Shown here: piece by piece, positions 20,281 to 31,927 of the stretch | Numbering within the stretch: the first letter of the stretch is position 1 | How the letters are laid out: each line of letters begins with the position of its first letter | NCBI GenBank assembly: GCA_013176395.1 | Contig: JABMLP010000014.1 | Span: forward strand, 1,364,001 to 1,428,000 | DNA: 64,000 nucleotides | Reading direction: 5' to 3' | DNA from: Venturia oleaginea | Lineage: Eukaryota; Ascomycota; Dothideomycetes; Venturiales; Venturiaceae | Program-made: the position numbers and the translations under genes | The notes under the pieces: model-generated | The model's database searches: none | Seen by the model: the letters and a program-made list of their open reading frames with translations, nothing else | What the model was told of the DNA's origin: nothing

Positions 20281-21231
20281 AGTATGGCTCCAGGGGGACT
20301 GGTGGTGGTGGTGCATGTCACGTGGTAGTAGTGCTCGGAAATAGAAGCTTATCTCCACCCACCATCAATCGTTATCGACAGGACAATCTATCTTAAGGTT
20401 GACGGCCTTATCTCTCCATCTGTGACAAAGCATGATCGTGACATTGCTGACCAATAGCATCCTATCAGAAGGGTACAGAAAAGCCACCAGAATCTTCCAA
20501 GCGAGGACGCACAGGACAAACTAAGGCTACGGCACGGGACGTCACAGCTTGCGACCAAACTGCCGCCCATGTCCGTCCATGTCCATTCCATCTATCACAC
20601 TCACACACTCTAACACACACTCACACTCACTCACACTCACTCATACTCACTCACACTCACTCACACTCACACTCACTCACACTCACTCACACTCACTCAC
20701 ACTCACTCACACTCACTCTCACTCACACTCACACTCACAACCATAGCCGAAATCGAACATTTCATCTCATGCAAACTTTCTTTTCCTTGGGAATGGTTCC
20801 AGTAATAGGAATCTCGGGACATGGTTCACAGTCACACGGACCCACGACTCTCCATTCCTGCTGCTGCTTGGCAGTCATCACAGGTCTTGGAAGGCAGTCT
20901 CCCCCGAAGCTTGACAGTTTGTTATCTCGGTAGTACCCAGTGAGATGCTGGCTTTGGCCGGCGCGCGCCTCTTATCGGTGCCAAGCCTGTCGATACAACC
21001 CTGGACGCAAACAGAGTTGAACACCCATGTCCATCTTTATTTGGCAAACATGTGGATCCTCAAACACGACCATGGGTGTTGTCGACGGCAAGTAGCGAAA
21101 GCCATGGGAGCCCATGACTCTTCATTTAGTACTTATAGGAGCTACACCCTGCCATTTCTTTGAACTTCTAGAGATTGCATTCCTGACGTCTACTCCAAAC
21201 ACTTAGACAGCCTCGTGGGATTGAAACCACC
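20281..21231. other. Promoter region of the ammonium transporter with a (TCAC)n minisatellite
   Basis: No gene is supported. The interval holds a CA-rich minisatellite (20595-20739) and HGATAR-type sites on the minus strand: CGATAA opposite 20971-20976 and AGATAA opposite 20921-20927. Such sites bind AreA/Nit2 GATA factors, and ammonium permeases are classic targets of nitrogen derepression. Confidence 0.5.
20595..20739. repeat. TCAC/ACTC-type minisatellite
   Basis: An almost pure run of TCACACTCAC and TCACTCACAC units is present. It lies about 500 bp upstream of the ammonium transporter start codon. Confidence 0.95.
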
Positions 21232-22926
21232 ATGTCTGCAGCTGTAAGTCTCGCCACTTGATGAAGATTCCTCGAGACAAATGCTAAGGATAATACAGAT
21301 GTCTACCGTAGCTCCGTCTCTACCAGTTGCACCAAGCTTCGATCCAGCTCAACCCAATGGCGGCGACTCGCTCAACATGGACGTCAACGCCCAGTATGCC
21401 GGCCTGGAGTTTCACTACACCTACTTGGTCCTCTGCGCCTTCATCGTCTGGCTCATTATTCCCGGTATTGGATTCTTATACGGAGGTCTTGCTCGCAGAA
21501 AGTCGGCGCTTGCACTTCTCTTTCAGTCCATCCTTGTTATTGCTGTCACCACTTTTCAATGGATGTTCTGGGGATATTCTCTGGCCTACTCTCGCACAGC
21601 TGGTCCGTTCATAGGAGATTTGGCCAATTTCGGCATGAAGAACGTCGCCGCTGCTCCCTCCATCGGCGGCTCCAACATCCCGGAAATTGTCTTCTGCCTT
21701 TACCAGCTGATGTTCTGTGCTTGCACAGTTCAGCTCGTTATCGGTGGGTCTTTTGAGCGTGGACGTATCGTGCCATCCATGGTCTTCGCATTCTTCTGGG
21801 CAACAATTGTATGTTTATTTTCTTCTCATTCAATTTCAGCCCAGCACTGACAATTCATCAGGTATACTGCCCAATTGCTTGCTGGACATGGAATCCCAAC
21901 GGCTGGTTGTACACACTTCCTAGTTTGGATTTCGCTGGCGGAGGACCCGTTCACATTTCATCCGGATGGTCTGCACTCGCATATGCTTTCGCTTTGGGCA
22001 AGAGGAAGCACACTGGTGAGAAGTCACACGGACGACCGCACAACACTACTCTGATCTTCCTCGGCACTGTTCTAATCTGGTTCGGTTGGTTTGGCTTCAA
22101 CGTGAGTCATACCTGCTACCCCAAGTCGGTAATAATTGCTGACTAACACCCAATAGGGTGGATCCACTATCAATGGCACAGTCAGAGCTATGATGGCTGC
22201 ATTCAACACAAATGCTGCAGCATCCACCGGTGTCCTCGGCTGGGTCCTCGTCGACTACATCAGACACAAGGGCAAATTCTCCGTTGTCGGAGCTTGCAGT
22301 GGCGCCATTGCTGGCCTCGTCGGTACGTGTACACAACTCCAAGCAACACTCGCTTATATCTAACCTTTCTTATAGGTATCACACCAGCAGCTGGTTTCGT
22401 CTCACCCTGGATCGCCTGCCTGATCGGCTTCATCGCCTCCGTCGTCTGCGCCCTCTGCACCGACGTCAACAAATGGCTCCGCATAGATGAAGGCCTCGAC
22501 GTCTTCAAACTCCACGGTATAGGCGGCATGGTCGGTTCCTTCCTCACCGGCATCTTCGCTCAATCCTGGGTCTCCGCCCTCGACGGCGTGACCCAAGTCT
22601 CCGGCGGTATCGATGGCAACGGAATCCAAGTCGGCAAACAATTCGCTGAAATCACCGCCATCTCTGCTTACTCGTTTGTTGTTAGTTATGCGCTTTGTAT
22701 GATTCTAAAGTTTATCCCTGGTATGCATTTGAGGGTCTCTGAAGAAGCGGAGATGGTAGGCTTGGATGTTGATCAATTCTTCGATGAGCAGATTGGGGAT
22801 TGGAGTGCGCTCGAGCAACACTCGCTTACTGGGTTTACCGAGGGGAAGAGTACGGAGCATAGTATTGCGCCTAGTATCGCGCATGCTAAGGATCATGGCG
22901 AGACTAAGGAGGCGAAGGCTTCTTGA
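21232..22926 (+). CDS. Ammonium transporter (AMT/MEP family)
   Basis: Five exons: 21232-21243, 21299-21808, 21862-22101, 22157-22322 and 22376-22926, giving 492 residues. All introns are GT-AG. The 12-bp first exon encodes only MSAA, and a second ATG opens exon 2, so either could start translation. The protein has about eleven membrane helices with an extracellular N-terminus. The twin pore histidines are H205 (GGPVHISSGW) and H356 (VFKLHGIGG). The family signature DVFKLHGIGGMVGSFLTG and the conserved WFGWFGFNGGS are intact. It carries ammonium into the cell across the plasma membrane and may act as a nitrogen sensor like Mep2, but that cannot be told from sequence alone. The C-terminus is acidic and cytosolic, ending ETKEAKAS. 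Confidence 0.93.
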
Positions 22927-23861
22927 GTTTGTCTTAATTGGATGAGGGTGGTCTTGATCGTTTAGGTTATGACTGAGCGACTCAGCGGGCTTGTATTTAG
23001 TGAGGAGATTTGATGGGAAATGGACTGGGTAATGGCTGGTTGTTGTGATAGAGATACCCCCTTCACGAATTCATATTTTATTTTTTCCTCTATATTCTTT
23101 GACTTGATGGGTACGCTGGAAGGCTTGTGTGCTCCTAGGGACATGGTGGGTTCGCCAATCTTTTTCCTTGCGATCTTGAGACACTTGGAATGGGGCTTCC
23201 CTTTTTTTTCGGAGGCATGAGGGACGGAAATAGGTTTTTGGCAATTTTCTGTGATGATGATCTACGAGTGTCGATGCAGTAATTTTCTTGAGAGGGGAGT
23301 GACCCTTTAAAAGGCCCGAATGATGGATTCTTGGCCGTTAAGTCTGTTGGGTTTGCTTATTTGTTAGCGCTGATATGGTATACATAACTATACATATCTC
23401 GGTCCCATTTCCAATTATCCTCCTTTTCTCCTTCTATCTTACTCCCGATTTCCAACTCCCATCTCCCACTTCTATAATATATACTTCTCCTACCTCTGTT
23501 ATTCGATTACTGTGTACGTGTTACAGATCACCTCAAGACCGAAGAGCAGGGACAGCGGGACTTGCAGAGGATGGTTGGATAACAAGAAGTTGTTGTTAGG
23601 ACTGATGTGGAGTGGAATCCTTTGGGCGCACAAGAGGGGACTGGTGCAACCAGGTCAGTCCTAAGAGAGAATAGTACGTGCAGGAGTCACGTGATATTCC
23701 CACAGTTCCCACAGCACTTGGCATTGCCCACAGTGTGGGAAGTGTGGGAAGAGCCAAGAGGTGTGGGAATACACCTTGGCACCCAGAACCAGAAGGGTAT
23801 ATAGGGAGGACGTTGAACGGACTTTCCTTTCTCTCTTCGTGGTTATCTCATGTTATGTTTC
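22927..23861. other. Intergenic region between the ammonium transporter and the gypsy element
   Basis: This holds the 3' UTR of the transporter and pyrimidine-rich sequence with no gene. A striking imperfect palindrome lies at 23696-23770. Confidence 0.45.
23696..23770. repeat. 75-bp imperfect palindrome of TGTGGGAA motifs
   Basis: The left arm ATTCCCACA...CTTGGC...GCCCACA is mirrored by TGTGGGA...GCCAAGAGGTGTGGGAAT on the right. The arms of about 37 bp meet at CCCACAGTGTGGG. Each arm contains repeated TTCCCACA or TGTGGGAA units, and a CACGTGAT element abuts the left end. It could form a cruciform or be a small inverted-repeat element. Confidence 0.8.
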
Positions 23862-24603
23862 TGTCACGGGATGGTATCCTATATCTATTTTATCCTAGGT
23901 GGATTCTTAGCAATTCCTGGTAGATTCCTGATAGTTCTCACGTGCGCCTAGCAGGGATTATTCAGGGACCGTTTCACATGCGCTTCTACTCCTTTCTATT
24001 CTCTTCTCAGGACAGCATGTCCTTTTCCTACTTGGAAGATTATATATACAAGTTGTTCTTCCTGTACCTACACTTTCTTCTTTGTACTTAGATACTTCCG
24101 AAATACAAGCAGTCTTCTCTCACTTGCGAAACACCTTTGAGGGTTGAACTCTTACAGTTTCTCACATAGGAGCTTCTTCAACCTACTACAGTAACGACCT
24201 TTTACTTAGATACAATCAAGCACAAGTCATATGCACACGAAGCAAGCCCACCCCCAACCTTCATACTAACCGACAAGCGTTCAGGATTGATCTGAGGATC
24301 AAATCGGTTAGACGACAATTGAATTGGGAGATACTGTCAAGCCCTAGAATCGGTCTATATTACCTATATACCTGCACTCTGGTATGGAGGTCCTCTTTTT
24401 GTCATGATCGAACTATGTTGGTATTCGAATGCAGTTAAACGTAGTTAAATGTGGTGGTTCTGCTCGATCAGGTCTAGCGCGAGACTGGTCGCAAGTACTT
24501 AGACTCGTCTCTACCTCTTAGTTAGCTCCTCATCCTTACAACTTCGCACATCCCATAGAATTCAAGTCATGCTTCCAAGTCAAGTCCAAGGTCAAACGTG
24601 ACA
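23862..24603 (+). repeat. Probable 5' LTR of the gypsy element
   Basis: It starts TGTCACGG and ends CGTGACA, matching the termini of the solo LTRs at 8690 and 39743. A TATATATA-like box lies near 24043. Without a 3' LTR the exact borders cannot be confirmed. Confidence 0.55.
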
Positions 24604-24675
24604 GTTTGTAAGGATCTCTTTTCACGATAAAAGTCGGGCTGCTGTTGTCTACGCAGCCGACAAACCTCACCAACT

Positions 24676-26250
24676 ATGCCCCGAATTCTCGACCTTCCCT
24701 TCCTTGCGGACGATACTACCACCCTCGAAAACAGTACTCTCGAAAACCCCCTAGCCTTCTACGACTTCTCTATAACCCCTAGACTCGCAGCAACCCTTAC
24801 TCAGAAGATCCAAGCTACCTTTGCAACCCCGGCGGACGAAGCCTCAGTCAACGAAAATGAATACGTCCCAGTCTCACACGTTACTCTCGACCGCGCTTCG
24901 GCGCTCCCACTCCTCCAGCTTTTAGCTACCATCTCCCATATGTTCAACACAGCCCAGCGAGACCAGGATACCATGTCCCGTTCAATTCAAGAACTCAAGC
25001 TCGAAGCCTCTGAGAACGAAGCTCGCGCCCTTCGAGCAGAACTCCAGGGCGTTACTTCTCGCGAAATCTCCGCCCCTCGACCAACCCAAGGCGACATCTC
25101 TATCTTTGAAGGAGATAAAAACAAATACAAGAGCTGGCTCTTAGACCTCCGGATAAAACTCAGCGCAGACTCCAAAGCATTCCCTTCAGTAAACTCACAA
25201 GTTACTTACGCCTTCAATCGACTTGACGACAAGTGCAAATCCACAATTCGCCCATACTACAACGAAACTACGAATTCATGGCCTTTTGAATCCCTCGACG
25301 AATTTATCTCAAAACTCAACGACAGCTACGCTCCTCGTTTCGATACTCAAGATGCTATGAATAAGCTGCAGAACCACAAGATGGCAAACCGAACATTTGC
25401 TACTTACGCCGCAGACTTCCGACGCCTACTCCAAGAAGCCGGAATCACCCTCCCTCACGTCTCAAAACCCGCAAACCCCTTGGAACAACTTATGATTGTC
25501 AACTTTCGCAACGGCCTGAGCGCAGAACTCAGCGGAGCAATGATTCACGTCCCTACGACAAAGAAACTGGAGGAGTTAATCGATCTGTGCCACAACTGCG
25601 AAGCCAACATGAAACAATTCGAGAAAATCTCTCGAGCTCGAAAAGCTCCCGTATTCTCAGGATCATCTACATCAGCTACCGCTCCCTCTGCATCCCAAGG
25701 CGCATTCCTAGTCTCCCCCGCCACTTCTCACGCTTTCGGAGATGCCATGGACATTTCAGTTATGAACCTCAACGGTAGTGCCGGCGCCGACATAGGTACC
25801 TGCCTCCCGTCTCTCCAGATGAAACCAATTGCATCCTGGACCCTGGAAGAGAAAGCCGCCAATATCCAATGGCGAAAGACCAACAACCGTTGCGGATACT
25901 GCGGAGAGCCCGTAGTAATTATGCCTAATGGTCAGAAGCACATCGCCGCCGTATGCCCTAAGAAAGCCCAGCGTGAACGCCCCTCCAATCAGTTCACTAC
26001 TCCCAACCAGTTCGTCAGTGACCCCATGCAGTTTGGCAACTCCGGAGCTCGAAACTTCATTCCCCCTATGAGCTTTAGCAATATGAGTATGTCAGGAGCA
26101 TCGGGAGCGTATCCACAGAACGTCCAGACTTCCCGGATCACTCAAGGCCCTGAAGAACGCTCAGGTTCTACCGCCTCTTCTAGTACCACAAGCTACGGCT
26201 TCGGATCAGCCCCATACACCCCGAGTTCGGAAAACTCACAGTCTCGTTGA
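24676..26250 (+). CDS. Gag protein of the gypsy element
   Basis: An ATG in context CAACTATGCC opens 524 residues. The retrotransposon gag/capsid region lies around residues 150-320 (FEGDKNKYKSWLLDLRIKLS, YAADFRRLLQEAGI). A CCHC-like knuckle with an extended spacer (CGYCGEPV, then HIAAVCPKK) follows near residue 405. The C-terminus is Ser/Asn-rich. Its last codons overlap the start of the Pol frame in the -1 phase, consistent with frameshift expression of Gag-Pol, although no standard slippery heptamer is obvious. Confidence 0.85.
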   Translation: MPRILDLPFLADDTTTLENSTLENPLAFYDFSITPRLAATLTQKIQATFATPADEASVNENEYVPVSHVTLDRASALPLLQLLATISHMFNTAQRDQDTMSRSIQELKLEASENEARALRAELQGVTSREISAPRPTQGDISIFEGDKNKYKSWLLDLRIKLSADSKAFPSVNSQVTYAFNRLDDKCKSTIRPYYNETTNSWPFESLDEFISKLNDSYAPRFDTQDAMNKLQNHKMANRTFATYAADFRRLLQEAGITLPHVSKPANPLEQLMIVNFRNGLSAELSGAMIHVPTTKKLEELIDLCHNCEANMKQFEKISRARKAPVFSGSSTSATAPSASQGAFLVSPATSHAFGDAMDISVMNLNGSAGADIGTCLPSLQMKPIASWTLEEKAANIQWRKTNNRCGYCGEPVVIMPNGQKHIAAVCPKKAQRERPSNQFTTPNQFVSDPMQFGNSGARNFIPPMSFSNMSMSGASGAYPQNVQTSRITQGPEERSGSTASSSTTSYGFGSAPYTPSSENSQSR

Positions 26251-29222
26251 AAAGACGTTCATCGAGACACGACAACAAATCGAAACGACATGTTCTTCAC
26301 ATCAGTTCGGCAGTTCTAGGTTACTCAGAGAAATCAACAGGAGAGATTGATGGACCAGTAGACTCTAGACCAATCATAGTCCCAATTACACTTAATGAAT
26401 CGATCAAAACCCTCGCCGTTACTGATTCCTTTGCCACAGGAAGTTTCATAGACCTCGATTTCGCGCAATCCCACGGCTTTCCCTTTATTCCCCTCGAAAA
26501 CCCCCGCCGCCTCAAAGCCTTTGACGGCGAACAGGCATCCTCTGCACCCTCTTACGTTACTCACGAAATCCACGTCTCCGTCAGAACCGGAGAACACCAC
26601 CTCGAAACCACGAGATTCTTTGTTACCCGTCTCGGCTCCGCAGCAGTCATCTTTGGCACTCCCTGGATGAACCTCCACGGTGTGAAACTCGATTTTGAGA
26701 ATCGTAGTATTCACTTCGGTACCCACTGTTCTAAGAAATGTCTTCAGGGCCACAAGGGCTCTGTTGAGTATATCCCGCTCCCGTTTGGTGCCCGCGCACC
26801 CCCTCAAGAAACCCCGGACTCTCCTCGCGATTGGAAGATTGTCAACTCTCACGCTTTTCAATGGAATTCTAGGCAGCCCAATGCTCAAATCTACGCAATC
26901 AGTATTCAAGATATCGATAAATTTCTGGCGAAGAAACCAGATTACAAAGACCCTCGCCCCCAGTTACCCAAAGACCTTCACGACCTCGCGCACGCTTTTA
27001 ACAGAAAAGCTGCTGATTCACTGCCCCCTTCACGCCTCGTCGACCACAAAATCGAAATTCAAGAAGACAAGAAAGACCAGTTACCCAACGCTCCTCTCTA
27101 CGGTATGTCCCAGAACGAACTCAAATGCCTCCGGAAATGGCGGGAGGAGAATTTGGGAAAAGGCTTTATCAGAAAAAGCCAGTCCGACGTCAGTTCCCCA
27201 TGTATCTTTGTCAAAAAACCAGGTGGTGGTCTGCGATTCTGCGTAGACTACCGAAAACTCAACGCCATTACTCGAAAAAACCGATACCCTATTCCCTTAC
27301 TCCGCGAAACCCTAGACAAACTCAGCAAAGCCAAGTACTTCACGAAGATCGATATTATCTCAGCATTCAACGCACTCCGAGTCCACCCCGACAGCGTTCC
27401 TCTCACTGTATTCAGAACCCGCTTCGGTCTGTTCGAATCTCTAGTTATGAACTTCGGCCTCTGCAATGCCCCGGCGACCTGGCAGTCGTATATTAACGAA
27501 CAACTTAAAGACTTCCTCGACGTTTTCTGCACCGCGTACCTCGACGACATCCTAATCTACAGCGAAACTCTCGAAGAGCATAAAATTCAAGTGCGGCAGG
27601 TTATCGAACGAATGCACGCAGCAGGACTCAACATCGACATCGACAAATGCGAATTCTACCAGACAGAAGTCAAATTTCTCGGTTAATTATCACAGACCAC
27701 GGAATCCGGATAGACTCGGACAAAGTCAAAACAATCATTGATTGGCAATACTGTACCACTCGCCACGACGTCCAATCCTTCCTCGGTTTTGCCAATTTCT
27801 ACCGCCGTTTTATTTTCAATTACTCCTCCACCGCGAAACCTCTTACCGACTTACTGAAAAAAGACAAGCCGTTCTACTTCGGCCCAAAACAGCGCGCCGC
27901 TTTTGATAAACTCCAAGAAGCCTTCATCTCCGCACCAATCCTCGCACATTTCGACCCTACAAAGAAGTGTATTGTCGAAACAGACGCCTCCGACTGGGTA
28001 GGCGCTGGAGTACTCTCACAAATCGGCAATGACGGTTTGCTACACCCCGTCGCCTTCTTCTCTCACAAGTTCACACCCCAGGAGTGTAATTACGAAATCT
28101 ACGACAAAGAACTCCTAGCAATCATTCGCGCATTTGAAGAGTGGCGAGGAGAGCTCGAAGGAACTGAAGACCCGATCGAAGTTATTACAGACCACCAAAA
28201 CCTCGAATACTACATGTCAACCAAAAAACTCACTCGCCGACAAGCCTCTTGGGCCGAATTCCTCTCCCAATTCCACTTCGAAATCAAATGGAGACCAGGA
28301 AAAGATACTACGAAACCCGACGCCTTGACCCGCCGCTCCCAAGACCTCCCCTCAAACGTATCCGACCCGCGTATCCAGCACCAGTCACAGGTTATGCTTA
28401 AACCCCACACACTTGACCCTAAGATTCGAAAAGAACTAGCGCTCCAAGTCCTACAATCTTTCATTATGCCCAGTTACGCTTCGTGACCACTCCTCTCCAC
28501 AAGACTTCGAGAAAAACCCAGACTACCGCGACTCTTCCGAAAATGACGGGGACGAATCCCTTGAGCCCCTCAACGATATATGGAACAAACCTAGCAACGA
28601 CGCAGTAGCTGAAGAACAAACCCCAACCACCCCGTTCTCCCCTCCGGACATATTCATCCCTTCGCAAGACCCAGACGGCGAAGAGCTTATTTGGGACGAA
28701 GACAAGTTTGAAGAACTCTACGCTAGAGCGTTGACTAAAGACAAAGAACCACGCGAAGTCTTGAAAAAACTACGCGACGGCAAAACCCACCACCGAACGT
28801 TGCGGATGCAAGACTGCGAAGAACGCGACGGCCGCCTTTGGTATAAAAAGTGTCTATTTATTCCCCAAGACGATACACTACAAGCATACATTCTGAAAGC
28901 GAACCACGACTGTAATGTCGCGGGTCACCCGGGTAAAGCTAACAACTTCCTCAAACTCCGCAAGTTCTACTACTGGCATGGCATGCACGCCACCTCGGAC
29001 AAATGGGTCTCACGATGCGACGCCTGTCGACGCGCAAAACCGAGCAACCTAATGTACCAAGGACTCCTCAACACTCTCGAAGCCCCTCAACGAAGATGGG
29101 AAGACATCCAGATGGACTTCATTACCGATTTACTTGCTACACGCAAAGGAGGTAATACCTGCCTCTTAGTAATTGTCGATCGCCTCACCAAAATCAAGCA
29201 CCTTATCCCCTGCCAAAAACTC
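26247..29222 (+). pseudogene. Pol polyprotein of the gypsy element, two frameshifts and truncated integrase
   Basis: The frame starts with a protease-like domain whose active site reads DSFATGSFID, so the residue after D-S is Phe instead of the usual Gly. Reverse transcriptase follows with LRFCVDYRKLNA and the catalytic YLDDILIYS. The frame stops at 27684-27686, just after KFLG, and resumes one frame over with [15 protein letters not shown], so a single-base deletion is likely. RNase H has [12 protein letters not shown] second frame change near 28486 leads to integrase, with H2C2 zinc-binding residues (NHDCNVAGHPGK, CDACRRAKP) and the first catalytic Asp in MDFITDL. The rest of integrase is missing. 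Confidence 0.85.
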
Positions 29223-31927
29223 CCAGAAAGGGGTGGCGAGTAGAAGGTCCGGTGTTTCGATTGTTTTTGGATTTGGTGGCTGGTTTGGATTTGTTGCGCT
29301 TGTGAGTGAGGCGAGATGGGAATAGATAGACTTGTTTATTGTCTGCTAAGGAGATTTTGTGGTAATTATATGAGATGAGTTGGATGATGTTGTTGAAGGT
29401 GGTCTGAGTCTTGAACATTGTTGGTGATGAGAACCTGTCTCAATGTACAAGTTCAGAAAGATTGTGAGCGCTGTTGTGACGGCGTAGAATCTGACATGTT
29501 CAAGATTCGAACCCATGCTTTTCTTATTAGCTTGCTAACTGAGAGTGTGATTGCATTGGCTTGAATCGCTTGCGTTATAGTACTCCATGTCTTTGTCCAA
29601 AGGCACTAGATGTGGTGTCTATTGTTCAACTCTCAACTTCAGTCTCGCATCTCGCCAGAACCATACTTCAATATAACACCCTCGCTCTTGGATGGGGGTT
29701 CAAACTCCATAGGAACGTCTAGCTTATAGCAATACATTCTTACTCCGTGGAGGGTTAAGTTAGAAGCATAACCAGGTTCTGAGGATATCAGCTAGATTAA
29801 CGACAATCGCAGTCGACCCGTGCTTTGAGAACAACACGCGAGTCTGGATGAGTGGTTAGGGAAATACCCAGGCCTGGATGGGTGTTTAAAGACCATGCCA
29901 AGTTGTACATCTCCAAAGACTATACCCAAGTCCGGATGAAGTTTAATGACCAATCCCAAATTTGTAAGAAGTTCAATGTTAAGGTTATCGGAGGACTGAT
30001 GGCAAGCGGTGTGAGGGCTGTCAAAAGAATAGAGCAAGAACTGAGTTGGAAGAAAGCGCAGATATCACAGCAAAAGCGACTTGCACCTACCTGATCGGAT
30101 CTTCCATATTGGATCTTGCGGATATAGAGGCCGATGGACAACCAAGGATGATGTGGGAAGAGCGTCACCATAGGAAAAGGATTTGCCGAGTTGTGAAGTT
30201 ATCATCAAGGACCTGCATAGATTTGTATCCGTGGAGATAGCCTTCTCGAGTCCAAAGAAGAGATCTGTCTTGGCGTGTGGTGTTCATCATTCGATGCGGG
30301 GGAGTAAGCCTGCGAATTGTTGTCACTAATACCGACAGATTGAAGGTTTGAACATCGGAATTGAAGTTACGATATGAGGTTTCCGTATAGTACCATGATC
30401 ACGTCTTGCAAAGATATGATCTCAAAGCTTTCATAACGAGTGAGATTCTACCGAATCCTTTTTGTGTCAAGCGTTCTCGTATTTAGACTATTTTCTGCGT
30501 AAAGAGTTGTCAGATCGTTGTCAGATCGCGCGGACTGTAGAGGTGCATATAATCAAAATCAGGGATCGAGATCGCAACAAGTGTTGGCATGCTTAAACAG
30601 GAGTAAGAGATCTCCACTCGTACTAATAATCACGGCTGGGTGAAATTGTCCATGGCAGATACTGCTATCAACGGACAACGAGGACAGTCATGGAAGGCGT
30701 TAAGGCATCCACAATCCGGTGGGATTCTTACTCGGATCCTGCGATACTTTAGCCTCACATATACTCGCAATTGTTCGGCCTTACTTGTACTTGAATCAGA
30801 TCACATCACTTTCGTTATAACTCATAACTTCCATTCCACGGCCAACTTACCTTCTCTAAATATGCCGTCACACCTCCAGAAATATAGCCCATTTCACGAT
30901 GCTTCTCACACAACTCACCAACGTGTCAATCCTCACCCTCTTGAACTACGCTCTTGCCCTTCAAATTTGCACCGCAAGATCCGAAGCTGCAGCAGCAGTA
31001 CATACCTTCGAACTAAGCGCATCTCGTGGAATTGCGGTTTTGGAAGAGCTTGCCGCAGAACAAAGCACAATCTTCGTCGCACAGCCGTTACAATGGAACA
31101 CAATGGCCAGGCGCGATCGGAAAAGAAGAACAATGTTATCGTGACAACGAGGGAAAGCGCCTGGCTGATGCGTGCAGATTCATGTATGCCCTGACTATTT
31201 GGGGACCGGTGCAGTCTCTGACCAACGCCGCGGTTGAAATGGTGAAGAATTCCGTCAAGATGGAGACTATTGTGTTTCAGATGATGGATAGCCCGCCGTC
31301 CCTGTATTGCTGAAAAGAATGAAGGATTATACCAAAGAGTTCACCGTTGCTATGAGCAGCAAGATGCCCTTTGGGTACAACTACGTGGGGCAGTGTTATG
31401 GAGATTCGATACTATGGTCGCAGACACAATCAGAGAATATCGGAATCCTCCGGCCGTGTTTGGTAGTAGCTCCAGTTTCGGAGCTAGGCATTGGGTTGAC
31501 ATGGCGTTCAGGAGGGCATGTAATGTTGCGGCGTCGATTGTAAATGCGATTTTTTTTTGAGGTTGGAAGTCGTGCCGAGGGCACTTGAAGATATCTTTTC
31601 GATTTTCTTGGGCCTGGTTGGTGTTGTCGTCACACAGCCAACGCAAACAGTTCGGGTAGATTTTTTACGGAATTGTTGATTTTGGGGACTTCGTGTACCT
31701 CGTGCAAGACCCAAACTTCGACAACCAGTCATGGTTTTTGTCGGTCGTGCGAGAATTCAAGAGACCATAAGTCCACAGAATCCATTTGGCTGTGTGTCGG
31801 TCAAGATCAGGAGCTGGCCGATAGGCGTGAGCTATTCAGGATGCCAGAAGTCCACATCAGAGGATACTCTTCAGAACTGGCCAGTAGATTCTGAGTAGAA
31901 GATATTGCGTACTTGTACCCAATGGCT
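29223..31927. other. Gene-poor interval, no supported gene
   Basis: Several short frames exist. An ATG at 30899 opens 81 codons with a hydrophobic start (MLLTQLTNVSILTLLNYALA). It is followed, in two other frames up to about 31540, by segments that could be broken exons, but no family is recognised and splice sites do not join them. Two tRNA-like T-arms near 29501 and 29692 lack matching acceptor stems. The interval may contain decayed genes. Confidence 0.4.

Larger units (their letters stand above)
23862..29222 (+). mobile_element. Ty3/gypsy LTR retrotransposon, 3' truncated
   Basis: A probable 5' LTR (23862-24603) is followed by Gag (24676-26250) and then Pol in the order protease, reverse transcriptase, RNase H, integrase, which is the gypsy order. 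Pol is frameshifted twice (near 27684 and 28486). The element ends abruptly near 29222 inside the integrase core, with no 3' LTR. The coding sequence is otherwise well preserved, so the truncation and frameshifts look fairly recent. Confidence 0.88.

Noticed and set aside
29501..29518. tRNA B-box-like sequence (GGTTCGAATC on the minus strand)
   Set aside because: A weak T-arm is present, but no matching acceptor or D-arm could be found upstream.
29692..29708. Perfect T-arm-like hairpin TGGGG–GTTCAAA–CTCCA
   Set aside because: The 5' acceptor that would pair with the downstream 7 bases is absent, and no anticodon arm fits.
30653..31194. 181-codon ATG frame
   Set aside because: Composition looks random and an overlapping frame at 30899 is equally open; no recognisable homology.
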